A stretch of 64,000 bases of DNA from Onchidella celtica (Eukaryota > Mollusca > Gastropoda > Systellommatophora > Onchidiidae), in assembly GCA_963931925.1 (NCBI GenBank), contig OZ007567.1:80423186-80487185 (forward strand), read 5' to 3'. Shown here in pieces: positions 13,301 through 25,300 of this stretch (within the stretch, counting starts at the first letter, position 1; every line of letters begins with the position of its first letter). The position numbers and the translations under genes are program-made. Under the pieces are notes generated by a model. It was not told where the DNA came from and did no database searches. It saw only the letters and a list, made by a program, of their open reading frames with translations.

Positions 13301-16300
13301 AGTGTTAGAAATGCCTTCAACATACAAGTCAAGAACCGATTCCAGGCTCTACGAGAGTCTGATAAGAACAACCCTAATGAAAGAGGAATCGATTCAGAGT
13401 GGAAAAGAGTAACTACAGTGTACACAGAGAGCAGTGTAGCCTGCCTTGGATTTAATGAGAAAGGGAAAAGCAAGGAGTGGATCCAACAAAGAACATGGGA
13501 TGTGATCGAGGAGAGGAAAGTCATGAAAAAGAAACTCCTACAAGTGAAATCGGAAAGGCTGAAAGAGAGGTACCAACATAGCTACACAGAGTTAAATAAG
13601 AAAGTGAAGAGACTAGTAAAGAAAGATAAACGAGAAGCCATGGAACAGCTAGCGGCAGATGCGGAGGAGGCAGCAGCAAGAGGAGAACAGGGTAAGCTCT
13701 ACAAGATCACTAAGCGCATTTGTGGCAAGTACGGTGGAAGACCAAGTGTTCCAATCAAAGACAAGAATGGGAAACTACTGACTACAGAACGAGAACAGGA
13801 TACACGCTGGACAGAGCACTTTCAGGAATTACTAAACCGGCCACCATCTGAAGATAGAATAATAATACAAGATGCTGCTGAAGACCTTGACATCAACATA
13901 GATCCACCAAAGAAGGAAGAGATAGTGGCAGCAATAAAGAGCCTAAAAAACAGCAAAGCCCCAGGAAAAGACAACTTGACTGCAGAACTGTTCAAAGCAG
14001 ATCCGGATCAGTCAGCCACCATCCTTCAGCCACTGTTCACAGCTATCTGGGAAGCAGAAGCAGTACCAAAGAGCTGGAATGAAGGCAGAATAGTGAAAAT
14101 ACCCAAGAAAGGAGCACTCAGCGATTGCAACAACTGGCGTGGTATCACTCTCCTTTCTATACCCAGCAAAATCCTTGCCAAGATCATTGTGCAACGTATG
14201 TCAGATGCTGTGGACAAGACGCTGAGAAAGGAACAGGCCGGATTCCGAAAGGGGAAAGGATGCATTGACCAGATCTTCACACTCCGAAACATCATAGAAC
14301 AGTGTTCAGAATGGCAAAGGCAGCTCTATGTGAACTTCGTTGACTTCGAAAAGGCCTTCGACAGCATCCACAGAGAGAGTATATGGCGCATTCTTCGGCA
14401 CTATGGGATTCCCAGCAAGCTTGTTGAACTCATCAAAAGCTTTTACAAGAACTTCAGTTGCAGTGTCGGAAACAGTGATGCATCCTTTGAAGTGAAAACT
14501 GGTGTACGGCAAGGATGTGTGATGTCAACAATTTTGTTTAACCTCGTAATCGACTGGATTATGCGGAAAACTACAGAGGATGCACCAAGAGGCATCAGAT
14601 GGACACTCTTCGATAACCTAGAGGATTTGGACTTTGCGGATGACCTTGCGCTATTGTCACATAGTCACCAACACATGCAAGATAAGACGCAGAGACTACA
14701 TAATTTTGGATGCAAAGTAGGCCTTCGGATTAGCCAGAAGAAGACAGAGATTATGACCCTAAATGTAGACACTCCAGCACCAGTGCAAGTAGATGACAAG
14801 AACCTCACCACGACGGACAAATTTAAATACCTTGGTAGCATTATCAGACCAGAGGGTGGCACAAAGGAGGACATCCAAAGTAGGCTGGGAAATGCAAGGG
14901 CTGTCTTTCAAAGTATGAGCAACATCTGGAAATCGACACAATACGGCATCAACACCAAGATCAGACTGTACCAAAGCTGTGTCCTATCCACACTCCTGTA
15001 TGGATCAGAGTGTTGGCGAATGACAGAAGGTGACCTCGCCAAGTTGTCTTCCTTCCACACCACATGTCTTCGTAGGATTCTCCGCATCTTTTGGCCAAAC
15101 AAGATTTCTAATCAGGAACTACTAAGGCGATGCAAGCAGGAAGAAATAGCCAACATCATCACGAAGAGACGATGGAGATGGCTTGGACACGTGCTGCGAA
15201 AGGAAGCAAATTCTATAACCAAAACAGCACTTCAGTGGACACCGGAGGGACGGCGCAAGCGAGGCAGACCCAAGGCAACCTGGCGGAGAACAATCGAGGC
15301 AGAGATGAAATCCTTCAATCACTCATGGGGAACTCTCGCAAAGATGGCCCAGGACAGACAGGGCTGGAGATCCTTTGTTGCTGCCCTAAGCACCAGTGGG
15401 TGCAACAGGAAATAGTAGTAGTATTAAAGAGTCTGTCTTGTATTGGGGTTGGATGGCGCTTCTCCGCCTCATTTCTGGACGGTGGATGGATTCACATTAT
15501 ATTGTTCACTAATTTATGAACAATTTTTACATTCTTTCTTGTGAATGTCCTCTTTCCACCAGCGTCATTCCGGACTGTGACCTGAGCTACTGACAAACCT
15601 GACGCCCTTGTCTGCGGGTCAATGAGATGGAGTCATGGCAAACCAAGCAACCAGAGCTACTGCTGCCATAGGATGCCACAATACTTTACTTAATAATATA
15701 TTATTTGTGAATGTGCATACATGTATCAATATATGTGTTGACATAATAATTATGAGTATGGTTCTTCAGTGAGGTGTGACTGTGTGAATATAGTTATACT
15801 TTAATTCAAGAGTATACAGTTAAGTAATCATTATTATTATAAATGTTTATGAGAAGTGTGATTGTATGAAGTGAGAATATACTTCATAGATGAGATTCTA
15901 CAGAACGTTGCATAAATCATTGTGTAATTTTTTATTTGTCCATCCACTATGCACGTTCTTAGTTAAATTTTTTATCCATCTTAGGGCTAACTTTTCTAAT
16001 TTAGTACTTAAGCCCCCATCACATATCAGTGTCGTTTCAATGACTGTGGAATTTCTTCGATCCTATCGTGTAAATTTTTCTTAAAATTTCCACTGGGGTG
16101 GGGGATGTCAAGACTAAATGTAGTAAAAGGGAAATAACCTAATTAATATAGCCTAGAATGGGATATCAAGATTAAATACGTTGGCCTCAGAGTAAAAGCC
16201 ACTTTTGTGAAAACCCAAAATATCTATTAGAGTGGCCTTAAAGAGTGGGATATGCAGATTAAATACGTTGGCCTCAGAGTAAAAACCACTTTTGTGAAAA

Positions 16301-19300
16301 ACCAGAATATCTATTAGAGTGGCCTTAAAGAATTGTCGTCTGCTATGTCAATTGTTAACTTTTAACAAATTAGCATATAGGAAGTTAACAACCACGTCTA
16401 GAAATCTTCGTGGATTGATAATAATAAGAAAACATATATATTAGGAGGTAGGAAAGAGTTAAATAAAAGCCAGTAGGGCTTAGACGAAAGATTAGCGCCC
16501 CAGTTTTACTTTCCTAAGGGGATTATATTTCCTCTTACTTCAATGCGTAGTAATCGTGCTGCTTGCAAACCGGGCGGGCAGCACTAGTTATTTATTCCAG
16601 GCAGAAAGTCCAATCTGCGAAGGTCTCAGTGCAGATCCCGCTTGAGTGGATCCAGTTATAATGAACAGCATGGCTGGATGAATATCTTGCCACTAATCCA
16701 TGGCTCATTGAATATGACACCGCTTTTATCTACTGTTTCTGGCCTTTAGCGCCAGAGCAATCGTAAGTAAGATCTGACCAAAGCTCGTGATGATTGTGAA
16801 TAGATCTAGTGAGGCGAAAAGCATGACAGTTATCTAGTAGGAGTCTTGAACACTTGATGGAATCCCAGGAGTGCTTGCCGGAGAATGCAAGATGAAACAT
16901 ATATGGATCTAGCTGTGATTCCTAGAACTGCAACTCGTATTAATGTGTGAATCATATAATTGTAATTGAATTGTCTGGGTGAGGCTGGGAGTTGCCAGCC
17001 CATCCTTGATCTACATTTAACTGTGCCGACGTCACTTCGACGGGCAAGACCTAGATGTCTAGACCTATAAATTTGAATCTAAATATCTGAGATGACCTTA
17101 TGTCTCCAGAGATTGTACTAGTATATTGATTGCCATACAATAAGCAGACCAGATTTTAGAGATATATAATTAGTATTTAGATAAGTAGCGGGAACAGAAG
17201 TTAGATCTAAATGATGCTATAGGAAACCTAGAGCTAGACTTGTAATGACGTATTTTTTTGATTATGAAATTGATGCTGCTGATAGTTATCATTACTACAT
17301 ATTAGATCTCTAGTCCAAATTGTTAGTAAACCAAACGTAAATAAAATGTGGCCCTGCAGGCCCTATTGTTGAATTTAATCCATTTTGTTTCTTAGTAATT
17401 GGCATGATATGGAAGTTAGGGTTAAACTTAATACCTCTCAATTAGAAATATGCAGTCGAACAAACACATACACAACATTATAACACCAGCAATGATAACA
17501 AGTAACTCCCATTCGTAACACTCGGTGACCGAATTCGGTGGCCTTTGTGTGGCTACCCTAACACAATAAACATCGCCCATCTGCGGTGACCGAGTGAGCA
17601 TGGTATTTGACACCTGCGTGGTCTTGCTGGCGCCGACTGTCTTTGCTCAGTGTCCCGTGAAAACGATTGAATCTCTATTGCGTAGTTTTTTTTTTTAAAA
17701 AAGTTCAAAAATTGTGGCCACGCGTGTTACGGTACATCCACGTGGGTAAATCTTTGCCTTTTCTCTCTATTGTAACCTCCGCTCTCAATGCCCGACCTGA
17801 GTAAAATCAGTGGCCCTATGAATTTTACGATATCTGATGCATCATTTACTATTATAATGCATTATCGATCCACCTGATGAATAACACATGGCAACATATT
17901 TGAGATCGCATGAGTGCGAGGGATCGGTGATGCCAGCAGAATAAAACTTTGTAAAATCCTACACTCATGCCAGTCATGGACAAAGCGACCACATCCAATC
18001 GTATGCATGGCGCCTCGGGCGCATGCTGGGTACGTGACATAACAGGTGTAAACAAGGCGAGGCAGACAAAGAGCAATGGCAGGTACGAGCTGTAGCGAAA
18101 CAACGATTACGAAAGATTACGGCGTGTATTTTGACCATGACACGGTTTAGGAAAATCATACGAAGCATTTTGTTTTCCTCTTTAGCACTTCAAAATGAGA
18201 TCATGCAAAGAGTAAAAACGGATAGAGAGATGTCATACTATGCGTTTTTTTTCCCACGGAAATGAGGCATTGGGGAAGGGATAAAAGAAAAACATCATAC
18301 AAAAAGAAGATCATTTTAAGTGACTTCATTTTAAGTGGAGTCGACTGTAATATCATGTCCCAAGAAGCATTTCACAAAATAATCTGACCAATGCTGATTT
18401 TGTTATACAAAATATTGACAAGGACCGGTAAAAATTCTTGTAAAGATAAAAATGCAGCTGGCACATTATTTCATGGAAATTATGAATGTTCAACTAATAA
18501 TGCAATTTGCTTTTCTCCTTGATTGTGAGAAAGGGTTTGCTTCTGTCTGCTTTAAAAGTGTTTTGCAGTTAAGTAGATTTGTCTGGCGATGGCTTGGCCT
18601 TCTCACAGTAACTACTTAAAATATTTACTTAAAAACCCCTAAGTCCAGTTAGTAAAGCATGCATTTCCTAAGCATTTTGTAGCATGTGAGACTGGTTTGA
18701 AAGATAGAAACTGGTACTTACTCTCCTTGTGACCAACTGGTATAAGGTGTTCTGTATGATGTCGGTGGTCCACTAGACACAGTCAGGCCTCTGGTGGGCC
18801 TCCTGTCCTGCTGCGGCTCTGTGTAATAAGAACGGCTCCCTCGAGCCCTTTTCTCTGCCTCTCCAAAATCAACAAACTGAATGGGGGTCCTTTTAGCTGA
18901 TCTCTCTCTTTCTACATTGGCCCGCTCTTCTGCCTCATCAGAATCACTTTTGATTTCTCCTTCATCTGAAGCTTCATCATCCTTTGAAGAAGCCTTGGTC
19001 ACCTCGACAACTGGAGCAACATTTCCTGTATTTGAACTTGATGCTAGTATCTTCTCATCCTTATCGGAAGTTTTATCTTCTCCTTCTTCTTTTTCACCAT
19101 CCGACAAATTATCACCTGTGGATAGGTCATCTAGAGGGGACTCTTCATCTGATACAGGCTCCAACTCCAGGTTGCCCATTATGTCTATGGGTTCTTTAGG
19201 ACTTGCTGCACCATCTCTCTCTGTAGCAACCTCTTCCGTCCCTTCTTTACTGATCTCTACCATACCATATGACTGTGACACCTGTCTGCTGACCTCACTG

Positions 19301-22300
19301 CTCTGGTGGGATGTTTGCTCATCATCGTCTGACAGGCCAGAAGACATAGCTTTTGGGGACCTGCTGAATTCAGTTTATAATTGTAATTTAAATATAAAAT
19401 GACTACCACACAAGGGCATGGTATTAGCAATTCTAAGTTTCTTTTCAAGGGCCTAAGATTTGGAATTCCGCGCCACAGTCTTTGTCAGAGACTGAGATTT
19501 CTTGATTTTTTTAACATCGGCTGCTCCAGTCCATTGAATCATGTTTTCTACACTCTGAATTATCCATGAATGTCTTCTTTTTTTTTTTAATTTCTTAGAT
19601 AAATTTATATGTGCCTATGTGTATGATTCAGTATAGGTAATAACTGTTCTAAAACACAGAGCATGGTCGTTAACCAGCAGGAGCACCAATATATCACCTA
19701 CACAATGTGAGTATACTCAACTGCTGTGATTACACATTGGGACAAAATCTGAACAAGTGTAACTCTTGACATCAACACTTTATTTAACCAGAGTTGATGT
19801 ATATCTACTAGCCAGGCAATGAACTGATTCAAACAATAATATAAGCTAAATGTAAGGAGTTATTGCAGGGGAGAAAGAGGGATGTCTCTAAAGTTTTTTA
19901 CATTTCATTTTTTTTTTCTCACTGCTACAGACCTGGCATCAGAGGTGAAGGCTGGAGGTGGTGTAGACTCCTGTCTCTGACTAGACCCAGGTTTGTAAAG
20001 ATCATCCTTGTCAAGAGCCTGGCCCCAACTTCGCATTTCGGGTTGAACTGGTGACACCCTGAAATCACATGATTCATTATTAACACACAAGTAACGCCAA
20101 ATAATGAGATTTACCAAATCCAACCTGAATATTCTGCATAGTCTTGTCTTTTTTACCCAATTTTACTTCTTCTAGTTCTTATAATTCCATTTTATACTTT
20201 ATAGGGCCATCACATCTGGACTCTCCAACAGCAGAAAATAACTAGGCGTTACAGGACCATACTTCAAGGGGTCTGTCAGACTCAGACTCTCCAACAGAGG
20301 AAAACAACTTAGCATTACTGATTCATACCTCGTGGGGTCTGTCAGGCCCAGACTCTCCAACAGAGGAAAACAACTTAGCATTACTGATTCATACCTCGTG
20401 GGGTCTGTCAGACCCAGACTATCCAACAGAGGAAAGCAACTTAGCATTACTGATTCATACCTTGTGGGGTCTGTCAGACCTAGGCTCTCCAACAGAGGAA
20501 AGCAACTAAGCATTACCACTTCATAGCTCATGGGGTCTATCAGACCCACATTTCTCAGAAAGATAAAAAAAAAAAAAAGAACTCACTGGCCTTTGTGAAC
20601 AAATAGTGTTACTGACAGTGACAGTAATGCCACGGGAGAATAGTCCACATTTGAGAAAAAATAAGAAAATGGAGTTTTCTGCAAAGCAATGGCAATAAAC
20701 AACATACACTGTGTCTGACAGACCCATGGGATTAGGCCAGGGTGGACAACAGAATGAAATAAGATGGAAGAAACTTGGCACAGAGGGCTTGCCTTGCCCA
20801 ACTTTATTCTTTCTTTCGCTGAGTTTTACTATTACTCATGCTAGGTAAATGTACCTGTTCCCCTCTCCATCGTTCAAACTGTCTCCATCGTCTAAGCTCA
20901 TATCAGATTTGGATCTCGTTGCTAATCTAGTGAAACAAGCATTGGATTCGGGTGCTGTCTTTTCTGCTGATACTTCCTGAGTCACACCCTCTGCTGAGTC
21001 CAATGTTTGCATGGAAGATGAAAGACTTTTGCTGCTTTCATCTCCTGTAATGGCAGAACATATAGAAAACTTGCATGTCAAAGTGAGCATTTTATTACAC
21101 TGATTTTGGTAAAAATAACAAAATCAACACACATAACATTAATTGAACATTAATAATTCCAGGGGTTAGAGGTAAAAAAGGTTTTTCATTGAAAGAGCAA
21201 ATACATAAAACATAATTTACAATGACATCATTGTGTGCAAACACTCTGTAAAGCCTTCTCAGAGTTAAGAGACACCAAGTTTTCCATAACCCTGTCTGTA
21301 TTGATTACCTATATTCATCTGCTTGCACCAATCTGGACCACCTCCAACAAACAAACAAAAAAATAATAACAATAAAATTTTTAAAAACCAGAGAATTTTT
21401 TCAGACTTGAGAAAAACATCAGGATAAACCCTGCACCCACCAGGTGGCTCCTCCCCTGTGACAAGGTCCTCATCTGATGACACTTCTTCCATTTCCACTG
21501 CTGTCTTGTTTTCTTCCTCTGATTTCTCTGACATAGATCTATCTGAGATGTCACTGTATGGTGATGGGCACTGCAACATGAGGTTATCTGTTCTGTTCTC
21601 CTCAGCCCCAATCTCCGTGGTGGTTTCTACCTCCTCTCCTACAGTTACCACAACACATTCCTGGGACATAATGAGAACCAGTAAAATTATGGAAATATAC
21701 TGTTTCTACTATGAATTGTTTCAAACCATTTCCACCATGAAAAAAAAACTGTCACTTCACCTGGTTTACTTTCATATCTGCCACTATGGCGCATTACTAA
21801 ACTCATGATGTACGTGGTATTTCAATAAAAAGTAAGAAAATCCTGAATGGAAACTACCAGTAGCATAATTTTTGCTTAACCCTCGCCGTACGTCGGGGGT
21901 CATTAGAGACCCCACGGACTCTAAAATGTGCTCTCATTAATTCAATTTTAGTTCCAGGAGCTCGATATTCCATGTATTCCTCAATGACGTCATCGCCCGT
22001 CGACTCGCATATTCAAAGTTAAAAAGCATTGGAATCTTTGCTCACCAATGCACGTGCATTTCTACTACCCTTTCCCGTACATTGCGGGGTCTGTCGCGAC
22101 CCCATGTTTTGTATAGCAAAATATTCTTCATTCCTTTCCGTACGTCGTGGGGTTTGACACGACCCCACATTTTATACAGCATTTTGTTTTCACCACTCGA
22201 TGCCAAGACGCAGTTCTATGCTGATCTGTATGCTGTTCGCTCAACGGGGCTGACCATACACGCAACCCCTCAGACAATGACAACTTTGCAGGTCTGATGG

Positions 22301-25300
22301 ACATGACATAACAGGTCAATGAAAGTGTCGAGGCCCAGAATGTCTGATATCATTGACTGAGTGATTGCTACAGAAAAAAAAAACTGTCAAAAGTGTGTTA
22401 ACTCTATGGAAAGAGAATTTCACAACTCCACAGCAAGTTCAAGGTGAGTAGGCCTACCACATAAAAGTAATAAAGCCCATTATTGTATAATCATCCATAT
22501 TTTATGGGGGTTTTTTTTTTTTCAAATGTACAATGTAGTTAGTTTTTATTGTATTGGGCCTATTGTAAAAGGCTTTTTTCGACATTTCAAGCGCTGTACA
22601 AATTTTTTTATTATTATATATTATATAGATGAGTGAGGTTCGAGAAAAAGGCATTGCGCTGTGACTGCTGTGCACAGAGTTTAGGAACCGGCCTTGTGAT
22701 AATAGAAGAACTGTAGCCTATACTGGTATATAGTTTTGTGGCGCCAGTGACCTAGTGGCTAGGCTGCCGGACATGAGATCGTGGGGTCCGGGGTTCAAAT
22801 CCTTACCGGGGCTGACGACGTCGTATTTTTGGGAAAGGCACTTGACACGATTTTTAACCCCCCACTCTGGTGTAAAAGTAGTACCGGAACTCTGGATAAA
22901 TGCGTGCTGCTTGGGAGCAGAGAAAAGCTCGAAACTGAGTGTAGCATACATCTTTAAAATGAACTCACTGCTTGATCCTGTCAAGGAGTGATGTGTGTAT
23001 TATTATTATTATGTGTGGATGTGTGCGCGCGCCTAAGTATAAATGGGGAGGGGATGTACGTGCCAAAAATGGCTGCTCCTTTGGACGTTGAGACGCATTT
23101 TAGAATGGTTTGGCTTGCCACGGGAGATAAATATTGTAAAGGGCTTTGAGCCTGCTAAATAAGCAGGGTAAGGGAGCTCTATACATACAATCATCTCTAT
23201 CCTTATATTGATATAATTAATACTTTTCTCTTTTACTACATTTTGTAGATTGGCCGTGAGAACATCTTTCGCCAGCTAATGGATCAAGACCTTGATGTGT
23301 CAACTGACAGTGAAGAAGAAAACGTTTTCATTACAGGAACCACAGAACTGTCAGAAAGTGATGCTGATGATGGGGAGGGGAAGGAGGAGGGGCAGGAGCA
23401 GGGAGAGCCTATGAAACAGGAGGAAGAAAACTCCCTCACTGAGCTGGAACCAGCAAAAGATGCTGGTACATCATCAGAGGACATCATAATAGAGGGGAAT
23501 TACAAAACAAAGTGGAGTAAAAACCCATCGGCAGTTACAAAAACCCCAGCCAAGAACATATTCAGACCTCCACTGAACAAGGCCATCATGTGTTTAATCC
23601 GTCTCTTCTTGACCAGAATGCTGATTTCCATCATAGTGAAATGCACAAACTTGGAAGGAAGCAGGAGCAAAGGTGCAACATGGGTGGAGACCGATGAGAT
23701 AGAAATTGAGGGGCTGATTGGATGTTTCATCAACCTCGGTGCCATGGGCCAAAACTTGATGCCAACAACACTGATATGGGACAAGGTATATGGCAACAAT
23801 TCTGTGCGATCCGTCGTGGGAAGGAATCGTTTTCTGCAGCTGTCAGAACATTTACGATTTTATAAAGAAACAAGATCGACTAGGCGGGCAAGAGACATTT
23901 TTGCTCCATTCCGTGAAGTGTGGGACATTTTTAATTCAAACTTGAAACGGTACTACTTGCCAGGACCATGCATCACCATAGATGAACAGCTTATGCCGTT
24001 GAGAGAGAGGGCGTTCTAAGTACATGCCTTCCAAACCAGGAAAGTATGGCATTAAGATTTTCTGGTCAGCTGATGCGGACACATTTTTATCCCTTAGAAG
24101 GCGAACCTTATCTTGGGAGGAGGGCAAGGAAATTGGGAAATATTTAGGCCGGAACGTTGCAACAAGACTGTGTACACCCTTCATTGGTTTAGGTAGAAAC
24201 ATGACATATGACAATTTTTTCACTGACATGGAACTAGTGGATTGTTTAGCAAAAAATGGAATGACATTAGTAGGCACTGTTAGGAGAAACAAAAGGTTTT
24301 TGCCTCCTGAAATCCCAAACTAGAACATCCCAAAATATGATTCGTTTTGGATTTCAGAAGAAAGCTTCTCTTGTTAGCTACAAGTCAGGCACCAAGAAGA
24401 ATGCAATACTTCTCAGCATCATGCATCACACATTATCGGTGGGTGAAAGCAGAAAGTTCCTGGAATTGTCTCCTGCTACAACTGAACCAAAGGCGGTGTT
24501 GATGTTATGGACATAATGGCTGCTGCCCTGTCTACTCGGAGATCTACAAAACCTTGGCCAATGCGACTTTTCTACAACATGCTAGACGTGGCCAACATTG
24601 CTGCACTTGTAATATTCAGGTGCGGGATGCCAGAGGACTCCACAGCCCACAAGGACTACTGTAGAGGGTTTCAAATATCAATTGCACAGGTTCCGGTTGA
24701 AGGTCAGGTTAGGCGTCGAAGCCTCCAAGCAAATCTTTCAAAGTCCTTTCTATTGAGGATCATGTTTTTGACTCTACCAACAATTTTCCTGCCTCACTTA
24801 TACTATATAAAGTGCTGAAGAGTGGAGTAAGGTATCAACTGAAGTCCTTATGTTTGTTGATTGGACACAAAATGTATTCACAGTGCACTGTGAAATCCTG
24901 AGGGGTCAGTTGGTTTGATGTTGAGTGTGCATAATGGTCTCAATATTGAGTTAAAAAATATTACCAAAAAAAAAAAAAAGATATCTCCATTATAATTTAG
25001 CACACACACACGCAGGCATGTGTGCGCGCACACACACACAACACAGCCCGTTTTTTTAAAAAAAGAAAAAAAATTATAAAAAGACAGATTGTCACTGCAA
25101 CTATGTACATGTATAACATATTCTTTACATATGCATGTGGTCCCAATGACAATAAACTGTCTTTTTAAAGTATTATTTTTCTACTCAGTTGCTATTATTA
25201 GTAGTACATTGTATTAGGAACACACCATGTGTGTCAGTAAAATGCTATTACATGTAGTGTTATATGGGGTAGTATCAGACCCCACGACGTACGGGGAAGG

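Larger units (their letters stand above)
11069..17520 (+). mobile_element. Gypsy (Ty3-type) LTR retrotransposon, internally deleted (third layer)
   Basis: Bounded by a 5-bp duplication CTCGG (11064-11068 and 17521-17525) with TG...CA ends. The 3' LTR is 16106-17520 (1415 bp), preceded by a purine-rich tract (GGGGTGGGGGA). The 5' LTR survives only as its first 95 bp or so (11069-11164), then jumps into reverse transcriptase. The rest of the 5' LTR, primer-binding site, gag and early pol are gone, so this copy cannot move alone. The LTR holds an 87-bp tandem duplication at about 16170-16340. The RT-RNase H frame is followed by a stop and about 670 bp with no integrase (15435-16105, allowing for the LINE insert). 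Confidence 0.85.
10908..17558. mobile_element. Foldback MITE split by an LTR element (second layer)
   Basis: Pieces 10908-11068 and 17526-17558 form one element of about 194 bp when the insertion is ignored. The outer 38 bp of the two ends are inverted copies with one mismatch (GGGTAGCCACACAAAGGCC...), flanked by TAA on both sides (10905-10907, 17559-17561). The left piece also folds on itself: the arm with CTTTAGGTGTGAAG pairs with CTTCTCACCTAAAG around a short centre, so the original MITE was a near-complete palindrome. The 3-bp TAA duplication suggests PIF/Harbinger type, without proof. Confidence 0.8.
10400..18347. mobile_element. Pogo/Tigger-like DNA transposon remnant, outermost layer of nest
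   Basis: Left end CAGTCGACATTGCTTAAG and right end (reverse complement) CAGTCGACTCCACTTAAA share 8 terminal bases and about 21 of the first 26, and both are flanked by TA (10398-10399, 18348-18349). CAGT-type ends on a TA duplication fit the pogo/Tigger branch of Tc1/mariner. Its own sequence is only about 1.3 kb (10400-10904 and 17562-18347) with no transposase, so it is non-autonomous or decayed. The left end lies about 50 bp from the exon 16 acceptor. Everything from 10908 to 17558 is inserted material. Confidence 0.6.

Noticed and set aside
22751-22802. Possible functional tRNA gene
   Set aside because: A- and B-boxes are present but no clover-leaf with acceptor stem closes; it continues into a SINE body.
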